Notes: generated by a model from the letters alone, not told the origin. Counted from the first letter of the stretch, positions 30,738-40,130 are shown. The stretch is 64,000 bases of DNA from Halomonas sp. GFAJ-1 (GCA_002966495.1 CP016490.1:744001-808000); one strand, 5' to 3'. Translations and numbers: made by a program.

Positions 30738-30750
30738 TGGTCTTACCAAT
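30736..30750. promoter_or_regulatory. LldR-type operator 2 (regulator side)
   Basis: ATTGGT-CTT-ACCAAT is a perfect 6-3-6 palindrome overlapping the -10 end and start point of the regulator promoter and ending 17 bases before its ATG. With operator 1 about 186 bases away, this suggests autoregulation and possibly looping. Confidence 0.88.
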
Positions 30751-30767
30751 TATGAGGGCTTTTACCA

Positions 30768-31541
30768 ATGACTTACCCACCGCTCCGCCAGCAGCGCTTA
30801 GCCGATGTAATTACTGAGCGTCTTGAGGCTATGATCCTTGAAGGCAGCTTAAAACCCGGTCAACGCTTGCCACCCGAGCGGGAGCTGGCGGAGCGATTTG
30901 GGGTGTCTCGCCCCTCGCTGCGGGAAGCCATTCAAAAACTTGCGGCCCGTGGCCTGCTTACCAGCCGCCAGGGAGGCGGCACGTTTGTAAACGAAACACT
31001 TAATAACGGTTATACAGATCCGCTATTAGAGATGATGTCTCGCCATAACGAGTTTCATCTTGACCTGCTGGAGTTTCGCGATGCCATGGAGGGCATTTCT
31101 GCTTACTATGCCGCGCTACGCTCGACGCCTGCAGATAAAGCCGTCTTAATTCAGCGCTTTGAAGAACTTGATGGCGGCTTTGTAGGCACCAACCCCGCTC
31201 AGGAAGCCAAGTTAGATGCCGCCTTCCATCTTGCGATTGCAGAAGCCGCTCATAACGTTCTGCTATTACATACAATTCGTGGGATTTTCCATCTGTTAGA
31301 GCAGAGCATTGTCGATAATTTAGCGCACCTGTTTGCTAAACCTGACTCCCGCACCCAACTGATGAAGCAGCACCGCGCACTGCTGGATGCAATTTTAGAG
31401 GGGCGGGCAGAAGATGCCCGCGCCCGCGCCCATGAACACTTGGTATACGTTGAAGAAGGGCTACTGGAAATGGCCCGCGCTGAAACCCGCGCTCAGCGAG
31501 CACTACGCCGTGCCCAAGGCACCAGCAGCACGCCCGCATGA
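30768..31541 (+). CDS. lldR: GntR/FadR-type repressor, LldR/PdhR-like
   Basis: This 257-residue regulator has an N-terminal winged helix-turn-helix (about residues 8-75, LPPERELAERFGVSRPSLREAIQKLAARGLL) and a C-terminal all-helical FCD effector domain (about 90-235) with metal-site His residues in AFHLAIAEAAHN and QHRALLDAI. The middle segment LLEFRDAMEGISAYYAALRST is very close to that of PdhR. Divergence from lldD and the two operators point to lactate (or pyruvate) as the signal. Its stop overlaps the next start by ATGA. LldR versus PdhR cannot be settled from sequence alone; the neighbour gene favours LldR. Confidence 0.88.
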   Translation: MTYPPLRQQRLADVITERLEAMILEGSLKPGQRLPPERELAERFGVSRPSLREAIQKLAARGLLTSRQGGGTFVNETLNNGYTDPLLEMMSRHNEFHLDLLEFRDAMEGISAYYAALRSTPADKAVLIQRFEELDGGFVGTNPAQEAKLDAAFHLAIAEAAHNVLLLHTIRGIFHLLEQSIVDNLAHLFAKPDSRTQLMKQHRALLDAILEGRAEDARARAHEHLVYVEEGLLEMARAETRAQRALRRAQGTSSTPA

Positions 31542-33445
31542 CTAGCCAGCCGCTACGTTGGCGTTTGATGTGGCTGATAGCGATCCCTCTGGGCCTGGTT
31601 CTCTGCATGTGGCAAGCCGCGCTGTTTGCTCGTGATCAAGCGCTGAGTAATCTACAGGACGACGCAGAAAATGAGCTGCGCTTGTCAGCGGCTAACCTTA
31701 ATGGCTACCTGCTGCGCTACGACTACCTGCCGCAAATGCTAGCCACCCGGGAGGGCATTCAGCGCTTTCTTGCCTCTCCAGACAACCAAGACCCAATGCC
31801 GCTCAACCTGCTACTTGATCGCTTCCGCTTCACAGCAGGGGTGTCAGATATCTATCTGCTAGATCGAAACGCCGATACCATCGCCGCAAGTAACTGGCAC
31901 CGCCCTAATACGTTTATCGGCCAAAATTACGCCTTTCGCAGCTACTACACGGACGCTATTAAAGGCGGCCAGGGGCGCTTTTACGGTCTCGGCGTTCAAT
32001 CCCTTGAGCGCGGCTACTACTTTTCCTCTCCGGTCTGGCTAGACGATACGTCGCCCGATGCACAGCCCGACGGCGTGCTAGTCATTAAAGTACTGCTGGA
32101 TGATGTCGAAGCCAGCTGGGCCGAGCAGGACGCAGAACTGCTGGTGACCGACAGCGACAACATTATCTTTATGGCCAGCCACCCGGCGCTACGCATGAGC
32201 GCACTTCACCCCCTTAGCGATGAAGAGCGTGACGCATTAAGAGCCACGCGGCGCTATGCCATGGAACCATTGGCACCTTCCGGCATTGAAATCAACATGC
32301 CCTACGAGCCTGATAGCTATCTCGTCAGCTTTTCACATGGGCCGCTTAGCGGTGAGCGCTACTTAAGTCTCACACGCCCCATTCCTGAATTTGGCTGGCA
32401 AATGCACATTTTAAAACCCTTAACCCCAGTCATTAGCGCACAATGGATCGCCGCCCTGATGGCTGGCGGGCTTTACGGCATTGTGGCCCTTGGCGGTGGC
32501 ATTGGTTGGCAGCGCTTGCGATTACGCCGAGAGCGTGAGGCGTTTGCAGAGCGTGAACGACAAACCTTGGCCCGAGTACGTGATGAGCTTGAAGTGAGCG
32601 TTGAACGCCGCACTCGAGATTTAGTCGCCAGCAATCAGCGCTTATCCGATGAAATTGAAGAGCGCCGCCGTGCCGAGGCAAACCTGCGCCAAACCCAAGA
32701 TGAACTAATCCAAGCGGCCAAAATGGCCGTACTCGGCCAACTAGCTGCGGGTATTAATCACGAGCTCAACCAGCCTTTAGCGGCCATTCGCGCCTACGCT
32801 GAGAATGCTCGGCGGTTTATTGAGCTTGCTCGGGTTGAAAAAGCCGATGCCAACCTAGAACAAATTGTCGAGCTTACTCAACGGATGGCTGACATTAGCG
32901 CCCAGTTACGGCAGTTCTCCCGCAAAAGCAGCGAGCGGCAGGAGACCATCTCCGTGCAGGCATGCATTGAATACGCCTTACGCCTGTTTCACAGCCGTTT
33001 GAAAGAAGGTAGCGTCCAGGTGCAACAGCACTGGCCGGAAGAAACACTTTGGGTAAACGCCGACTTAGTGCGCCTGGAGCAAGTGCTGGTTAACCTTATT
33101 GGCAATGCGCTGCAGGCCATGAAAGAGACCTCATCGCCGGTACTCATACTTAGCGCTGAGGTGATCAGAGAGCAGGTGGTCATCAGCGTCGCTGATAATG
33201 GCCCCGGCATTGCCACGCAGCATATAGGGCAGATTTTTGAGCCCTTTTTTACCACCAAAGCGCCGGGCAGCGGATTAGGGCTGGGACTTTCCATCTCCTC
33301 ACGTATTATGGACGACCTCGGAGGCAAGCTGCAGGCCAGCAACCACACGACTGGCGGCGCATGCTTTACCGTAACACTGCCCTACTCGTTACCGCCTGAC
33401 TCGATTACGGCATCAAAAGTGAAGGAGAATAATAACCATGCATGA
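31538..33445 (+). CDS. dctB: DctB-type sensor histidine kinase
   Basis: A 635-residue membrane kinase with two membrane helices (about 10-30 and 302-323) enclosing a periplasmic double-Cache sensor domain that includes DIYLLDRNADTIAASNWHRP and FIGQNYAFRSYY, the signature of the DctB group. A coiled-coil linker (325-395) leads to the dimerisation domain with the phosphorylated His408 (AAGINHELNQPLAAIRAY) and a HATPase domain with N-box (LVNLIGNALQAM), DNGPGI and GSGLGLGLSI. DctB proteins sense C4-dicarboxylates; the real ligand here could be another organic acid. It overlaps lldR upstream and the activator gene downstream by eight bases. Confidence 0.9.
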   Translation: MTSQPLRWRLMWLIAIPLGLVLCMWQAALFARDQALSNLQDDAENELRLSAANLNGYLLRYDYLPQMLATREGIQRFLASPDNQDPMPLNLLLDRFRFTAGVSDIYLLDRNADTIAASNWHRPNTFIGQNYAFRSYYTDAIKGGQGRFYGLGVQSLERGYYFSSPVWLDDTSPDAQPDGVLVIKVLLDDVEASWAEQDAELLVTDSDNIIFMASHPALRMSALHPLSDEERDALRATRRYAMEPLAPSGIEINMPYEPDSYLVSFSHGPLSGERYLSLTRPIPEFGWQMHILKPLTPVISAQWIAALMAGGLYGIVALGGGIGWQRLRLRREREAFAERERQTLARVRDELEVSVERRTRDLVASNQRLSDEIEERRRAEANLRQTQDELIQAAKMAVLGQLAAGINHELNQPLAAIRAYAENARRFIELARVEKADANLEQIVELTQRMADISAQLRQFSRKSSERQETISVQACIEYALRLFHSRLKEGSVQVQQHWPEETLWVNADLVRLEQVLVNLIGNALQAMKETSSPVLILSAEVIREQVVISVADNGPGIATQHIGQIFEPFFTTKAPGSGLGLGLSISSRIMDDLGGKLQASNHTTGGACFTVTLPYSLPPDSITASKVKENNNHA

Positions 33446-34820
33446 GCCGTCGACGCTGCCGGTGATGGTGATTGACGACGAACCGCACCTGCGTATCACC
33501 GCCAGCCAAACCTTAGAGCTTGCCGGTTATACGCCCTACTGCTTTGAGTCCGCCGAACAAGCGCTTGCTGCGCTGCCTGATGACTTTCCTGGGGTCATTG
33601 TGAGCGATATTCGCATGCCTGGAATGGACGGTATGGCCCTGCTGCATGAGCTACACAGCCGCGACGCCACGCTGCCGATTATTCTTATTACTGGTCACGG
33701 CGACATTTCGACCGCCGTAGAAGCCATGCGTGCAGGTGCCTGGGACTTTCTAGAAAAGCCCTTCGCGGGCGATCAGTTATTGGATGTGGTTAGGCGCGGG
33801 ATTGAAAAGCGCCAGCTAAGCCTCGAAAACTTACGCCTTAAAGCGGAGCTTGAAGTTCAGCAAGCCGCTCTTGGCCCTCGGCTTGTTGGGCGTACACCGA
33901 TCATTTCTCGCCTTGCCGCAATGATTCAGCGCATCAGCCAAGTAGAAGCCGATGTGCTACTGTTTGGTGAAACCGGCACCGGAAAAGACTTGGTCGCCCG
34001 AGCAATTCACGAACGCAGCGCCCGGCGTAACAGCCCCTTTATGGCGATCAACTGCGGCGCAGTGCCAGAAAACACCATTGAATCAGAGCTCTTCGGCCAT
34101 GAGAAAGGCGCCTTCACAGGGGCGGTAGAGCGGCGAATTGGTAAGTTTGAGCACGCTAACGGCGGCACCGTCTTTTTGGATGAAATTGAGTCCATGCCCT
34201 TGGCACTACAAGTTAAGCTGCTACGGGTTCTTCAGGAGCGTTGCGTGGAGCGGCTAGGCGCCAACGAGGCAGTGCCCCTCAATATTCGCGTGATTGCCGC
34301 CACCAAAGTCGACCTTAAAACTGCCGCTGAGGAGGGTCGCTTTCGCGAAGACCTCTACTACCGACTAAACGTTGTCACCCTACCGCTACCAGCCCTGCGC
34401 GAAAGGCGAGAAGACATTCCCCTACTGTTTCAACACTTTGCCGTGGTAGCCGCTAACCGCAGCGGGCTTGAAGCTCCCATGCTGGATAGTCACGCCATTG
34501 CCGCCCTCTTGGCCCACGACTGGCCTGGCAATGTGCGTGAACTACGTAACCTGGCCGAGCGCTATGTACTGCTGGGGGCAGCGTTTGACTACCGCCTCGA
34601 TGCCCTGCTGGAGGGTGTCGCCGCCGACACTCAAGAGCCAACGCTGCCCCGCCAAGTAGAGCTGTTTGAAAAAAGCTTGATTAGCCAGTCACTAGCACGC
34701 CACCAAGGGCGGGTTACCGATGTTTGCCACCATCTGGGTATTCCCCGTAAAACGTTTTACGACAAGCTTAAAAAGCACGTTTTAAACGCTGGTGACTACC
34801 GCCACAATAGCGAGCCTTGA
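33438..34820 (+). CDS. dctD: DctD-type sigma-54-dependent response regulator
   Basis: A 460-residue NtrC-family activator. The receiver domain (about 8-120) has the phosphorylation site Asp57 in VIVSDIRMPGMDG. The AAA+ domain (about 148-385) has Walker A GETGTGKD (177-184), the sigma-54 contact loop GAFTGA (224-229) and Walker B VFLDEIE. The C-terminus ends with a Fis-type helix-turn-helix (GRVTDVCHHLGIPRKTFYDKL). It is co-transcribed with the kinase and the LldR-type gene. Its target must have a -24/-12 promoter; the TRAP genes at 40.3 kb in this window are the best local candidate. The 3' end overlaps the convergent neighbour by 25 bases. Confidence 0.92.
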   Translation: MHEPSTLPVMVIDDEPHLRITASQTLELAGYTPYCFESAEQALAALPDDFPGVIVSDIRMPGMDGMALLHELHSRDATLPIILITGHGDISTAVEAMRAGAWDFLEKPFAGDQLLDVVRRGIEKRQLSLENLRLKAELEVQQAALGPRLVGRTPIISRLAAMIQRISQVEADVLLFGETGTGKDLVARAIHERSARRNSPFMAINCGAVPENTIESELFGHEKGAFTGAVERRIGKFEHANGGTVFLDEIESMPLALQVKLLRVLQERCVERLGANEAVPLNIRVIAATKVDLKTAAEEGRFREDLYYRLNVVTLPLPALRERREDIPLLFQHFAVVAANRSGLEAPMLDSHAIAALLAHDWPGNVRELRNLAERYVLLGAAFDYRLDALLEGVAADTQEPTLPRQVELFEKSLISQSLARHQGRVTDVCHHLGIPRKTFYDKLKKHVLNAGDYRHNSEP

Positions 34821-35467
34821 TGGAACAGCTCCGCTAACACTCCCCAGGGCGGTGCCCAGGGCACCAGGGTGAGCATCGCAATCAACATTAATAGGTTGGA
34901 AAGCGGACGGCGGCTATCGCCCAGCTTTAGCGCGGTACCAAAAGAGCGCTTTAACCGCGCGCCTTCCAGGTCAACACTAAACAGCTCATCCAGCCCCAGG
35001 TGAATGATAAACCCCAGCAGCACCGCTGCCCCGTGACACCATGCCAGCCAAGCCGGCTGGGCAAGCAAGTGGTAACTAAGCGACGCCGTGGCCAGGGCAC
35101 ACAGCGCCGCGGCCATCAGCGAATGCCAGATCCCCCGATGCACCGTGAAACGTGAAAACAGCACCGCGGCTAAATAGCGTACACAGAAATAGATGCCGCC
35201 ACAGGCCACCAGCAGTAACCCGGGCGTTAGCCAAGGCTGCAGCAGCAGTACGCCAAGCACCAGCGAAGGCACTGACAGTAGATTAAAAATTAACCGAATA
35301 GAACGTGAACGGTCGGCGTCGATATCCGGCAAAATGCCGCCAAAAGCGACCAACGCCACGACCAGCAGTGCCTGATTAGCGGGCCACCATTGAGCCTGCC
35401 AGCCCGCGTAGGCCAGTACCATGCCGCCCGCTGCTGCCACCGAAATATGCGTGCGAAAATTAGCCAT
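34796..35467 (-). CDS. YdjM-like membrane-bound metal-dependent hydrolase
   Basis: A 223-residue membrane protein with about five to six hydrophobic segments. It starts MANFRTHISVA, and has GGILPDIDADRS (Asp pair), HRGIWHSL and FIIHLGLDELFS, the conserved polar motifs of the YdjM/DUF457 family of predicted metal-dependent membrane hydrolases. Substrate is unknown; the E. coli homologue is SOS-controlled, but no LexA-type box was recognised here. It overlaps the 3' end of the sigma-54 activator gene convergently by 25 bases. Confidence 0.88.
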   Translation of the reverse strand: MANFRTHISVAAAGGMVLAYAGWQAQWWPANQALLVVALVAFGGILPDIDADRSRSIRLIFNLLSVPSLVLGVLLLQPWLTPGLLLVACGGIYFCVRYLAAVLFSRFTVHRGIWHSLMAAALCALATASLSYHLLAQPAWLAWCHGAAVLLGFIIHLGLDELFSVDLEGARLKRSFGTALKLGDSRRPLSNLLMLIAMLTLVPWAPPWGVLAELFHQGSLLWR

Positions 35468-35570
35468 AGCGCGGCACCCTAGAAAACTGGATAAATTAAC
35501 AGATTTCCAGCTGCCGCAACATCATTGCGTTAGAAAAAAGAGTGGTTAGCCAACTGCTTAGGCCTCTCGG

Positions 35571-36116
35571 TTAACCCGCAGCCTGAGCAAGAAACGACTC
35601 CTTTAACTTTACATAGTTACCTGCGGTGTAGGGGAAAAAAGCGCGCTCTTTATCTTTCAGCGGGCGCAGCGCTTTAGCAGGATTACCGGCATACACATAG
35701 CCACTTTCAAGGCGTTTCCCCGGCGTGACCACCGCGCCAGCGGCAATAATTACTTCATCTTCCACCACCGCACCATCCATCACAATGGCGCCCATACCCA
35801 CCAGAATACGGTTGCCCAGGGTGCAGCCGTGTAAAATCGCCTTGTGGCCAATGGTCACATCATCGCCAATGATGAGCGGAAAGCCATCAGGATTGAAATC
35901 GCTGGCATGGGTGATATGCAACACGCTGCCATCCTGCACGCTTGTCCGTGCGCCAATACGTATCCGGTGCATGTCGCCACGGATGACGGTCATCGGCCAC
36001 ACCGAGCAGTCATCTCCCAGCACCACATCGCCAATCACGACGCTCGCAGGGTCGACATACACACGCTCGCCAAGTTGCGGCGAAACGCCTTGATAAGTTC
36101 GTAGGGCACTGCTCAT
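35571..36116 (-). CDS. Gamma-class carbonic anhydrase family protein
   Basis: A 181-residue left-handed beta-helix protein of the gamma-carbonic anhydrase-like group (YrdA/PaaY type). Hexapeptide-repeat spacing is visible throughout, and the metal-ligand histidines are in VLHITH and IGHKAILHGC. Whether it hydrates CO2 or acts on another acyl or thioester substrate cannot be told. An oligopeptidase A gene and a YheV-like gene lie nearby, an arrangement I also recall from pseudomonads, although here a symporter gene intervenes. Confidence 0.92.
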   Translation of the reverse strand: MSSALRTYQGVSPQLGERVYVDPASVVIGDVVLGDDCSVWPMTVIRGDMHRIRIGARTSVQDGSVLHITHASDFNPDGFPLIIGDDVTIGHKAILHGCTLGNRILVGMGAIVMDGAVVEDEVIIAAGAVVTPGKRLESGYVYAGNPAKALRPLKDKERAFFPYTAGNYVKLKESFLAQAAG

Positions 36117-36155
36117 GGTTATCTCCTTAACGCAATAAAGGTGCCGGAAAAAGCA

Positions 36156-37496
36156 CTATAGCAATCCACCCAGCAGGACAATAAACGTCAGCGGAATCGA
36201 TACCCAGCGGACGATGGTACGCCATAATAAATAACCCCGCCCCCCCATTCCCAGCGCGCTTACAGCACGCGCTTGAGGCATCACCCATGCTGCAAAAATC
36301 GCTATGAACAGCCCACCGATGGGTAAGAAGATATCGGGAGGAATACTGCTTACCAGCTCAAATACATTACGCCCAAATAGCGGTTTAAACTCTGCCAAGG
36401 TTGAGAACGAGAACGCCGATAGCAGGCCAATCAGCCATACGCTTAGCGCCACCACTGCGGTTGACACGCTACGCCGCCAGCCAAGGCCCTGCAGTGTGGC
36501 CACCATCGGCTCAGCGAGGTTAATCGCTGATGTCCAGGTCGCCAGTAACAGCAGTAGGAAAAACACGCTCAACCACAGCGAACCCCAGGGCAGCTCAGAA
36601 AACGCAATGGGTAGCGTGACAAACATTAGCCCTGGGCCATCAGCTGGGTCCATCCCCTGGGCAAACACCACCGAAAAAATTGCAATGCCCGCTAGCAAGG
36701 CCACACTAATGTCCAGCACGGCAACTGCGAAGGCAGCCTTGGGCAGGCTTTGGTCATCGGGCATGTAGGCGCCATACGCCATTAAGGCACAAGCTCCAAC
36801 GGCAAGGGTAAAAAAGGCGTGGCCCATCGCATGCAGCACAACACTGGCCGTAACATCCCCAAATGAAGGCAAGAATAGCCAGGAGAGCGCCGTGCCAAAG
36901 CCGTCGGTCGTTGTCGCATAGGCGGCCAATAGCAGCAGTAACCCATATAAAAGCGGCATCAGCAGATTATTTAACCGCTCCAGACCTTTCGCGACGCCTG
37001 CGGCTACTACGGTCATGGTCATAAATAGAAATAGCGAGTGATTAAAAATTAACAGCCCAGGGTTTGCCAAAAAGGCATCAAACCCGGCCCCGACTTCCGC
37101 CGCGCTTGCTCCCGCAAAATTACCGTTTATCGACGTGACTAAGAACTCAATCGACCAACCCGAGACCACCGAATAAAACGACAAAATACAGAACACCGTA
37201 AAGGCACCAAATAGCCCCAGCCAACGCCAGTGGCGAGAAGCCCCCGCCTCAGCCGCAAGCGCACCCAGCGATTGCATAGGGCCACGCCGACCTGCCCGGC
37301 CGATTAAAATTTCCGCCATCATCACCGGAATACCCAGCAACAGCACAAAAGCGATATAGATTAGTAAAAAAGCAGCGCCGCCGTTTTCACCCGTCACGTA
37401 GGGAAAGCGCCAGATATTGCCTAACCCAACCGCTGCCCCGGTTACCGCTAAGATAAAGGCCCGCTTAGACCCCCAGCGCTCTAGCGTTTCACTCAT
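36156..37496 (-). CDS. Sodium-dependent NSS-family transporter
   Basis: A 446-residue protein with about eleven to twelve membrane helices. The N-terminal ERWGSKRAFILAVTGAAVGLGNIWRFPY is the hallmark of the neurotransmitter:sodium symporter family (LeuT-like), covering the unwound first helix that binds Na+ and substrate. Bacterial members mostly carry amino acids or related compounds; the substrate here is unknown. Na+ coupling suits a halophile. It lies 39 bases upstream of the carbonic anhydrase start, in the same direction. Confidence 0.92.
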   Translation of the reverse strand: MSETLERWGSKRAFILAVTGAAVGLGNIWRFPYVTGENGGAAFLLIYIAFVLLLGIPVMMAEILIGRAGRRGPMQSLGALAAEAGASRHWRWLGLFGAFTVFCILSFYSVVSGWSIEFLVTSINGNFAGASAAEVGAGFDAFLANPGLLIFNHSLFLFMTMTVVAAGVAKGLERLNNLLMPLLYGLLLLLAAYATTTDGFGTALSWLFLPSFGDVTASVVLHAMGHAFFTLAVGACALMAYGAYMPDDQSLPKAAFAVAVLDISVALLAGIAIFSVVFAQGMDPADGPGLMFVTLPIAFSELPWGSLWLSVFFLLLLLATWTSAINLAEPMVATLQGLGWRRSVSTAVVALSVWLIGLLSAFSFSTLAEFKPLFGRNVFELVSSIPPDIFLPIGGLFIAIFAAWVMPQARAVSALGMGGRGYLLWRTIVRWVSIPLTFIVLLGGLL

Positions 37497-37663
37497 TACA
37501 TGCTCCTGCCATTGGTGGCACTAAAAGGCGGCAAGACTAGCAGGCGCTTTCGTCCAGGCCAAACCTTGCTATTGAAAGAACGCCTCACTGCCCACACTGT
37601 GTCATCATTATCGCGCGTTTTACGCGCTCCTTAACGTTTTAAAACGATGCCATCGAGGTGCCT

Positions 37664-39709
37664 ATGTCCCGCAATCCGCTGCTAGAGAGCCACGAGCTTC
37701 CCCCTTTCGCTGAGATTCGCGCCGAACACGTGGTGCCCGCCGTAGAAACACTGCTCAGTGAAAGCCGTGAAGCGATCGATCGCCTTGCCCAACAGGCGGC
37801 TAGCACACCACCCACTTGGGAAAACTTTGCGGCACCGCTTGAAGCCGTGAATGATCGACTTTCTCAAGCTTGGTCGCCGGTTTCGCACCTTAATGGCACG
37901 ATGAATACCCCTGAGCTGCGCGAAGCTTACCAAGCCTGCTTGGAGCAGCTTTCTGCATTCGGCACTTGGGTCGGCCAGCACGAAGGGCTGTTTCATGGCT
38001 GGCAAGCACTAAAAGAGAAGCACTGGTCACAGCTTGATACCGCCCAGCAGCGCACGGTCGACAATGCCCTACGCGACTTTCGCTTGGCCGGCGTTGACCT
38101 TCCCGCTGATCAAAAAGCCCGCTATGGCGATATTCAGTCCCGTCTCTCAACGCTTTCCAATCAGTTTTCCAACAATGTCCTGGATGCCACCCAGGCCTGG
38201 CACAAAGACATTGAAAACCAAAATGAGCTGACCGGCGTACCGGAAAGCGCGCTTGATACGCTTAAGGCCGCCGCTGAAGCAAAAGGCGTTACGGGTTATC
38301 GTATAACCCTCGATTTTCCCAGCTTTTTTCCTATTGTCAGCTATGCCGATAACCGCGAACTACGCCGCGAAGTCTACACCGCCTTTGTTACCCGCGCCTC
38401 GGATCAAGGCCCGGATGCCGGTAAGTTCGACAATGCGCCAATTCTGGAAGAGATCCTGGGCCTGCGCCATGAGCTATCCGAACTACTAGGCTTTGATACC
38501 TACGCCGATTACTCGCTAACGACCAAAATGGCGGACTCCCCCGAGCAGGTGCTTACTTTCTTAAACGACCTTGCCCACCACGCAGCTCCCCAGGCGAAAG
38601 AAGAGTTTGCCGAGCTAAGTACCTACGCCCGCGACGAGCTTGAGATCGACACTCTTGAGCCATGGGACGTGGCTTACGTGAGCGAAAAACTGCGTGAAGC
38701 GCGCCATGCTATTTCCCAGGAACAGCTGCGCCCCTACTTTTCCGCGCCTCGCGTAGTAGACGGGCTCTTCCAGGTCGTCGAGCGTCTTTTCGGCGTTCAG
38801 ATTAAGGAAGACAGTGCGGCACCGAGCTACCACAGCGATGTGCGTTTCTTTCGGATTACCGAACACGGCAACCCCATTGCGGGCTTTTACCTTGACCTGT
38901 ACGCCAGGGAAGGAAAGCGCGGAGGCGCCTGGATGGCCGACTGCCGAGTACGCCGCCAAACTGACAACGGCCTACAGTTACCCGTTGCTTTTTTGACCTG
39001 TAACTTCACCGCGCCAGTAGGCGGCAAGCCTGCGCTGCTCACCCACGATGAAGTGACGACGCTATTTCATGAGTTTGGTCACGGCCTGCACCACATGCTG
39101 ACCAAGCAGAAAATTGCCGATGTTTCTGGGATTAACGGCGTTGCCTGGGATGCGGTTGAGCTACCTAGCCAGTTTATGGAGAACTACTGCTGGGAGCGCG
39201 AAGGATTAGACCTGCTCGCCAAACATGTTGAGAGCAATGAACCGCTGCCCTCAGAACTGCTTGAGCGGCTACAAGCAGCTAAAAACTTCCAGTCAGCGAT
39301 GGGCATGGTGCGACAAATCGAATTTTCGCTCTTCGATTTACGCCTCCACCATGAGCTAAAAGCCCCAAGTGCTAACGATGTTCAGGCATTAATTGACGAA
39401 GTGCGTAGCACCACGTCGGTGGTGCCCGTGGTCGCTTTTAACCGCTTCCAGAACAGCTTTGGGCATATTTTCGCCGGTGGCTATGCGGCGGGCTACTACA
39501 GCTACAAATGGGCCGAAGTGCTCTCCGCCGATGCCTGGAGCGCTTTTGAAGAGGCCGGTATTTTCGATCCTGAGACCGGCCAGCGCTTCCGGCAGGAAAT
39601 TTTGGAACAGGGCGGTGCCCGTGATGCCGCAGAGCTATTCCGCAGCTTCCGTGGCCGAGAACCAAGCGTTGAACCGCTGCTGCGCCATAGCGGTATTCGC
39701 GCCGCCTAG
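37664..39709 (+). CDS. prlC: Oligopeptidase A (M3 metallopeptidase)
   Basis: A 681-residue cytoplasmic zinc peptidase that degrades short peptides, including cleaved signal peptides. ATG 37664 follows GAGG at a good distance; the GTG at 37658 would add two residues. The zinc-binding HEFGH motif begins at His469 (TLFHEFGHGLHH), with the third ligand Glu about 25 residues on in VELPSQFMENYCWE. The C-terminal GYAAGYYSYKWAEVLSADAW is typical of M3 peptidases. It is followed after 65 bases by a small YheV-like gene. Confidence 0.96.
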   Translation: MSRNPLLESHELPPFAEIRAEHVVPAVETLLSESREAIDRLAQQAASTPPTWENFAAPLEAVNDRLSQAWSPVSHLNGTMNTPELREAYQACLEQLSAFGTWVGQHEGLFHGWQALKEKHWSQLDTAQQRTVDNALRDFRLAGVDLPADQKARYGDIQSRLSTLSNQFSNNVLDATQAWHKDIENQNELTGVPESALDTLKAAAEAKGVTGYRITLDFPSFFPIVSYADNRELRREVYTAFVTRASDQGPDAGKFDNAPILEEILGLRHELSELLGFDTYADYSLTTKMADSPEQVLTFLNDLAHHAAPQAKEEFAELSTYARDELEIDTLEPWDVAYVSEKLREARHAISQEQLRPYFSAPRVVDGLFQVVERLFGVQIKEDSAAPSYHSDVRFFRITEHGNPIAGFYLDLYAREGKRGGAWMADCRVRRQTDNGLQLPVAFLTCNFTAPVGGKPALLTHDEVTTLFHEFGHGLHHMLTKQKIADVSGINGVAWDAVELPSQFMENYCWEREGLDLLAKHVESNEPLPSELLERLQAAKNFQSAMGMVRQIEFSLFDLRLHHELKAPSANDVQALIDEVRSTTSVVPVVAFNRFQNSFGHIFAGGYAAGYYSYKWAEVLSADAWSAFEEAGIFDPETGQRFRQEILEQGGARDAAELFRSFRGREPSVEPLLRHSGIRAA

Positions 39710-39774
39710 CCCTCTTACTGTAATGACCCGGCGCGACGGCCCCACCGCCCGCCGTTGCGCCATAGGAGCTTATT

Positions 39775-40023
39775 ATGTCGAGCGTCAAACGTTTTATAGC
39801 CGGTGTGACCTGCCCACGCTGCGCGGCGATGGACCGAATCCGCGCCTGGGAGCAAAACAGCATCCGCTACCGAGAGTGCGTAAGCTGTGATTTTTTCGAA
39901 CAGTTGCCCATTGATGATGAAACAGCACCGGAGCTAACCACCCGTGTTAACCAAGTGCGTGACGAGCAGAAAGTTCAAGATATTCAGCCCGTCCGTATTC
40001 TCGACCCAGGTAAAAAAAGCTAA
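39775..40023 (+). CDS. YheV-family small metal-binding protein
   Basis: An 82-residue protein with two CxxC pairs (CPRC near residue 13 and CVSC near 36) that should bind one zinc, and a C-terminal half rich in charged residues with VRDEQKVQDIQPVRILDPGKK. This matches the YheV family of putative zinc-binding proteins, whose role is unknown. It follows prlC and GGAG lies before its ATG. Confidence 0.9.
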   Translation: MSSVKRFIAGVTCPRCAAMDRIRAWEQNSIRYRECVSCDFFEQLPIDDETAPELTTRVNQVRDEQKVQDIQPVRILDPGKKS

Positions 40024-40108
40024 GTGTTTTGCCTCCTGCCGCCGTGTAGCGGCTTTAAATAAGTGTCTCGTTAGCTACACTTTTCCTATTAGCTACATCC
40101 CCTCCTAG

Positions 40109-40130
40109 GCTGTGTGAAAAACCACACAGC
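40109..40130. promoter_or_regulatory. 22-base dyad upstream of the sigma-54-like promoter
   Basis: GCTGTGTG-AAAAAC-CACACAGC is a perfect 8-6-8 inverted repeat. It lies about 135-155 bases before the predicted TRAP start point, the usual distance of an enhancer site for a DctD/NtrC-type activator. It could alternatively be a weak terminator after the YheV-like gene, since TGTTAGTTTTTA follows. Confidence 0.5.

Noticed and set aside
36304..36768. 154-codon open frame opposite the NSS symporter gene
   Set aside because: Shadow frame; no ribosome site or recognisable domain.
37519..37536. TGGCAC near the prlC leader as a sigma-54 promoter
   Set aside because: The -12 GC is not at the required spacing after the GG.
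40044..40080. GTGTAGC/GCTACAC inverted repeat as a terminator after the YheV-like gene
   Set aside because: A 23-base loop and only a weak T-tract (TTTT then CC); listed only as a repeat within the regulatory gap.
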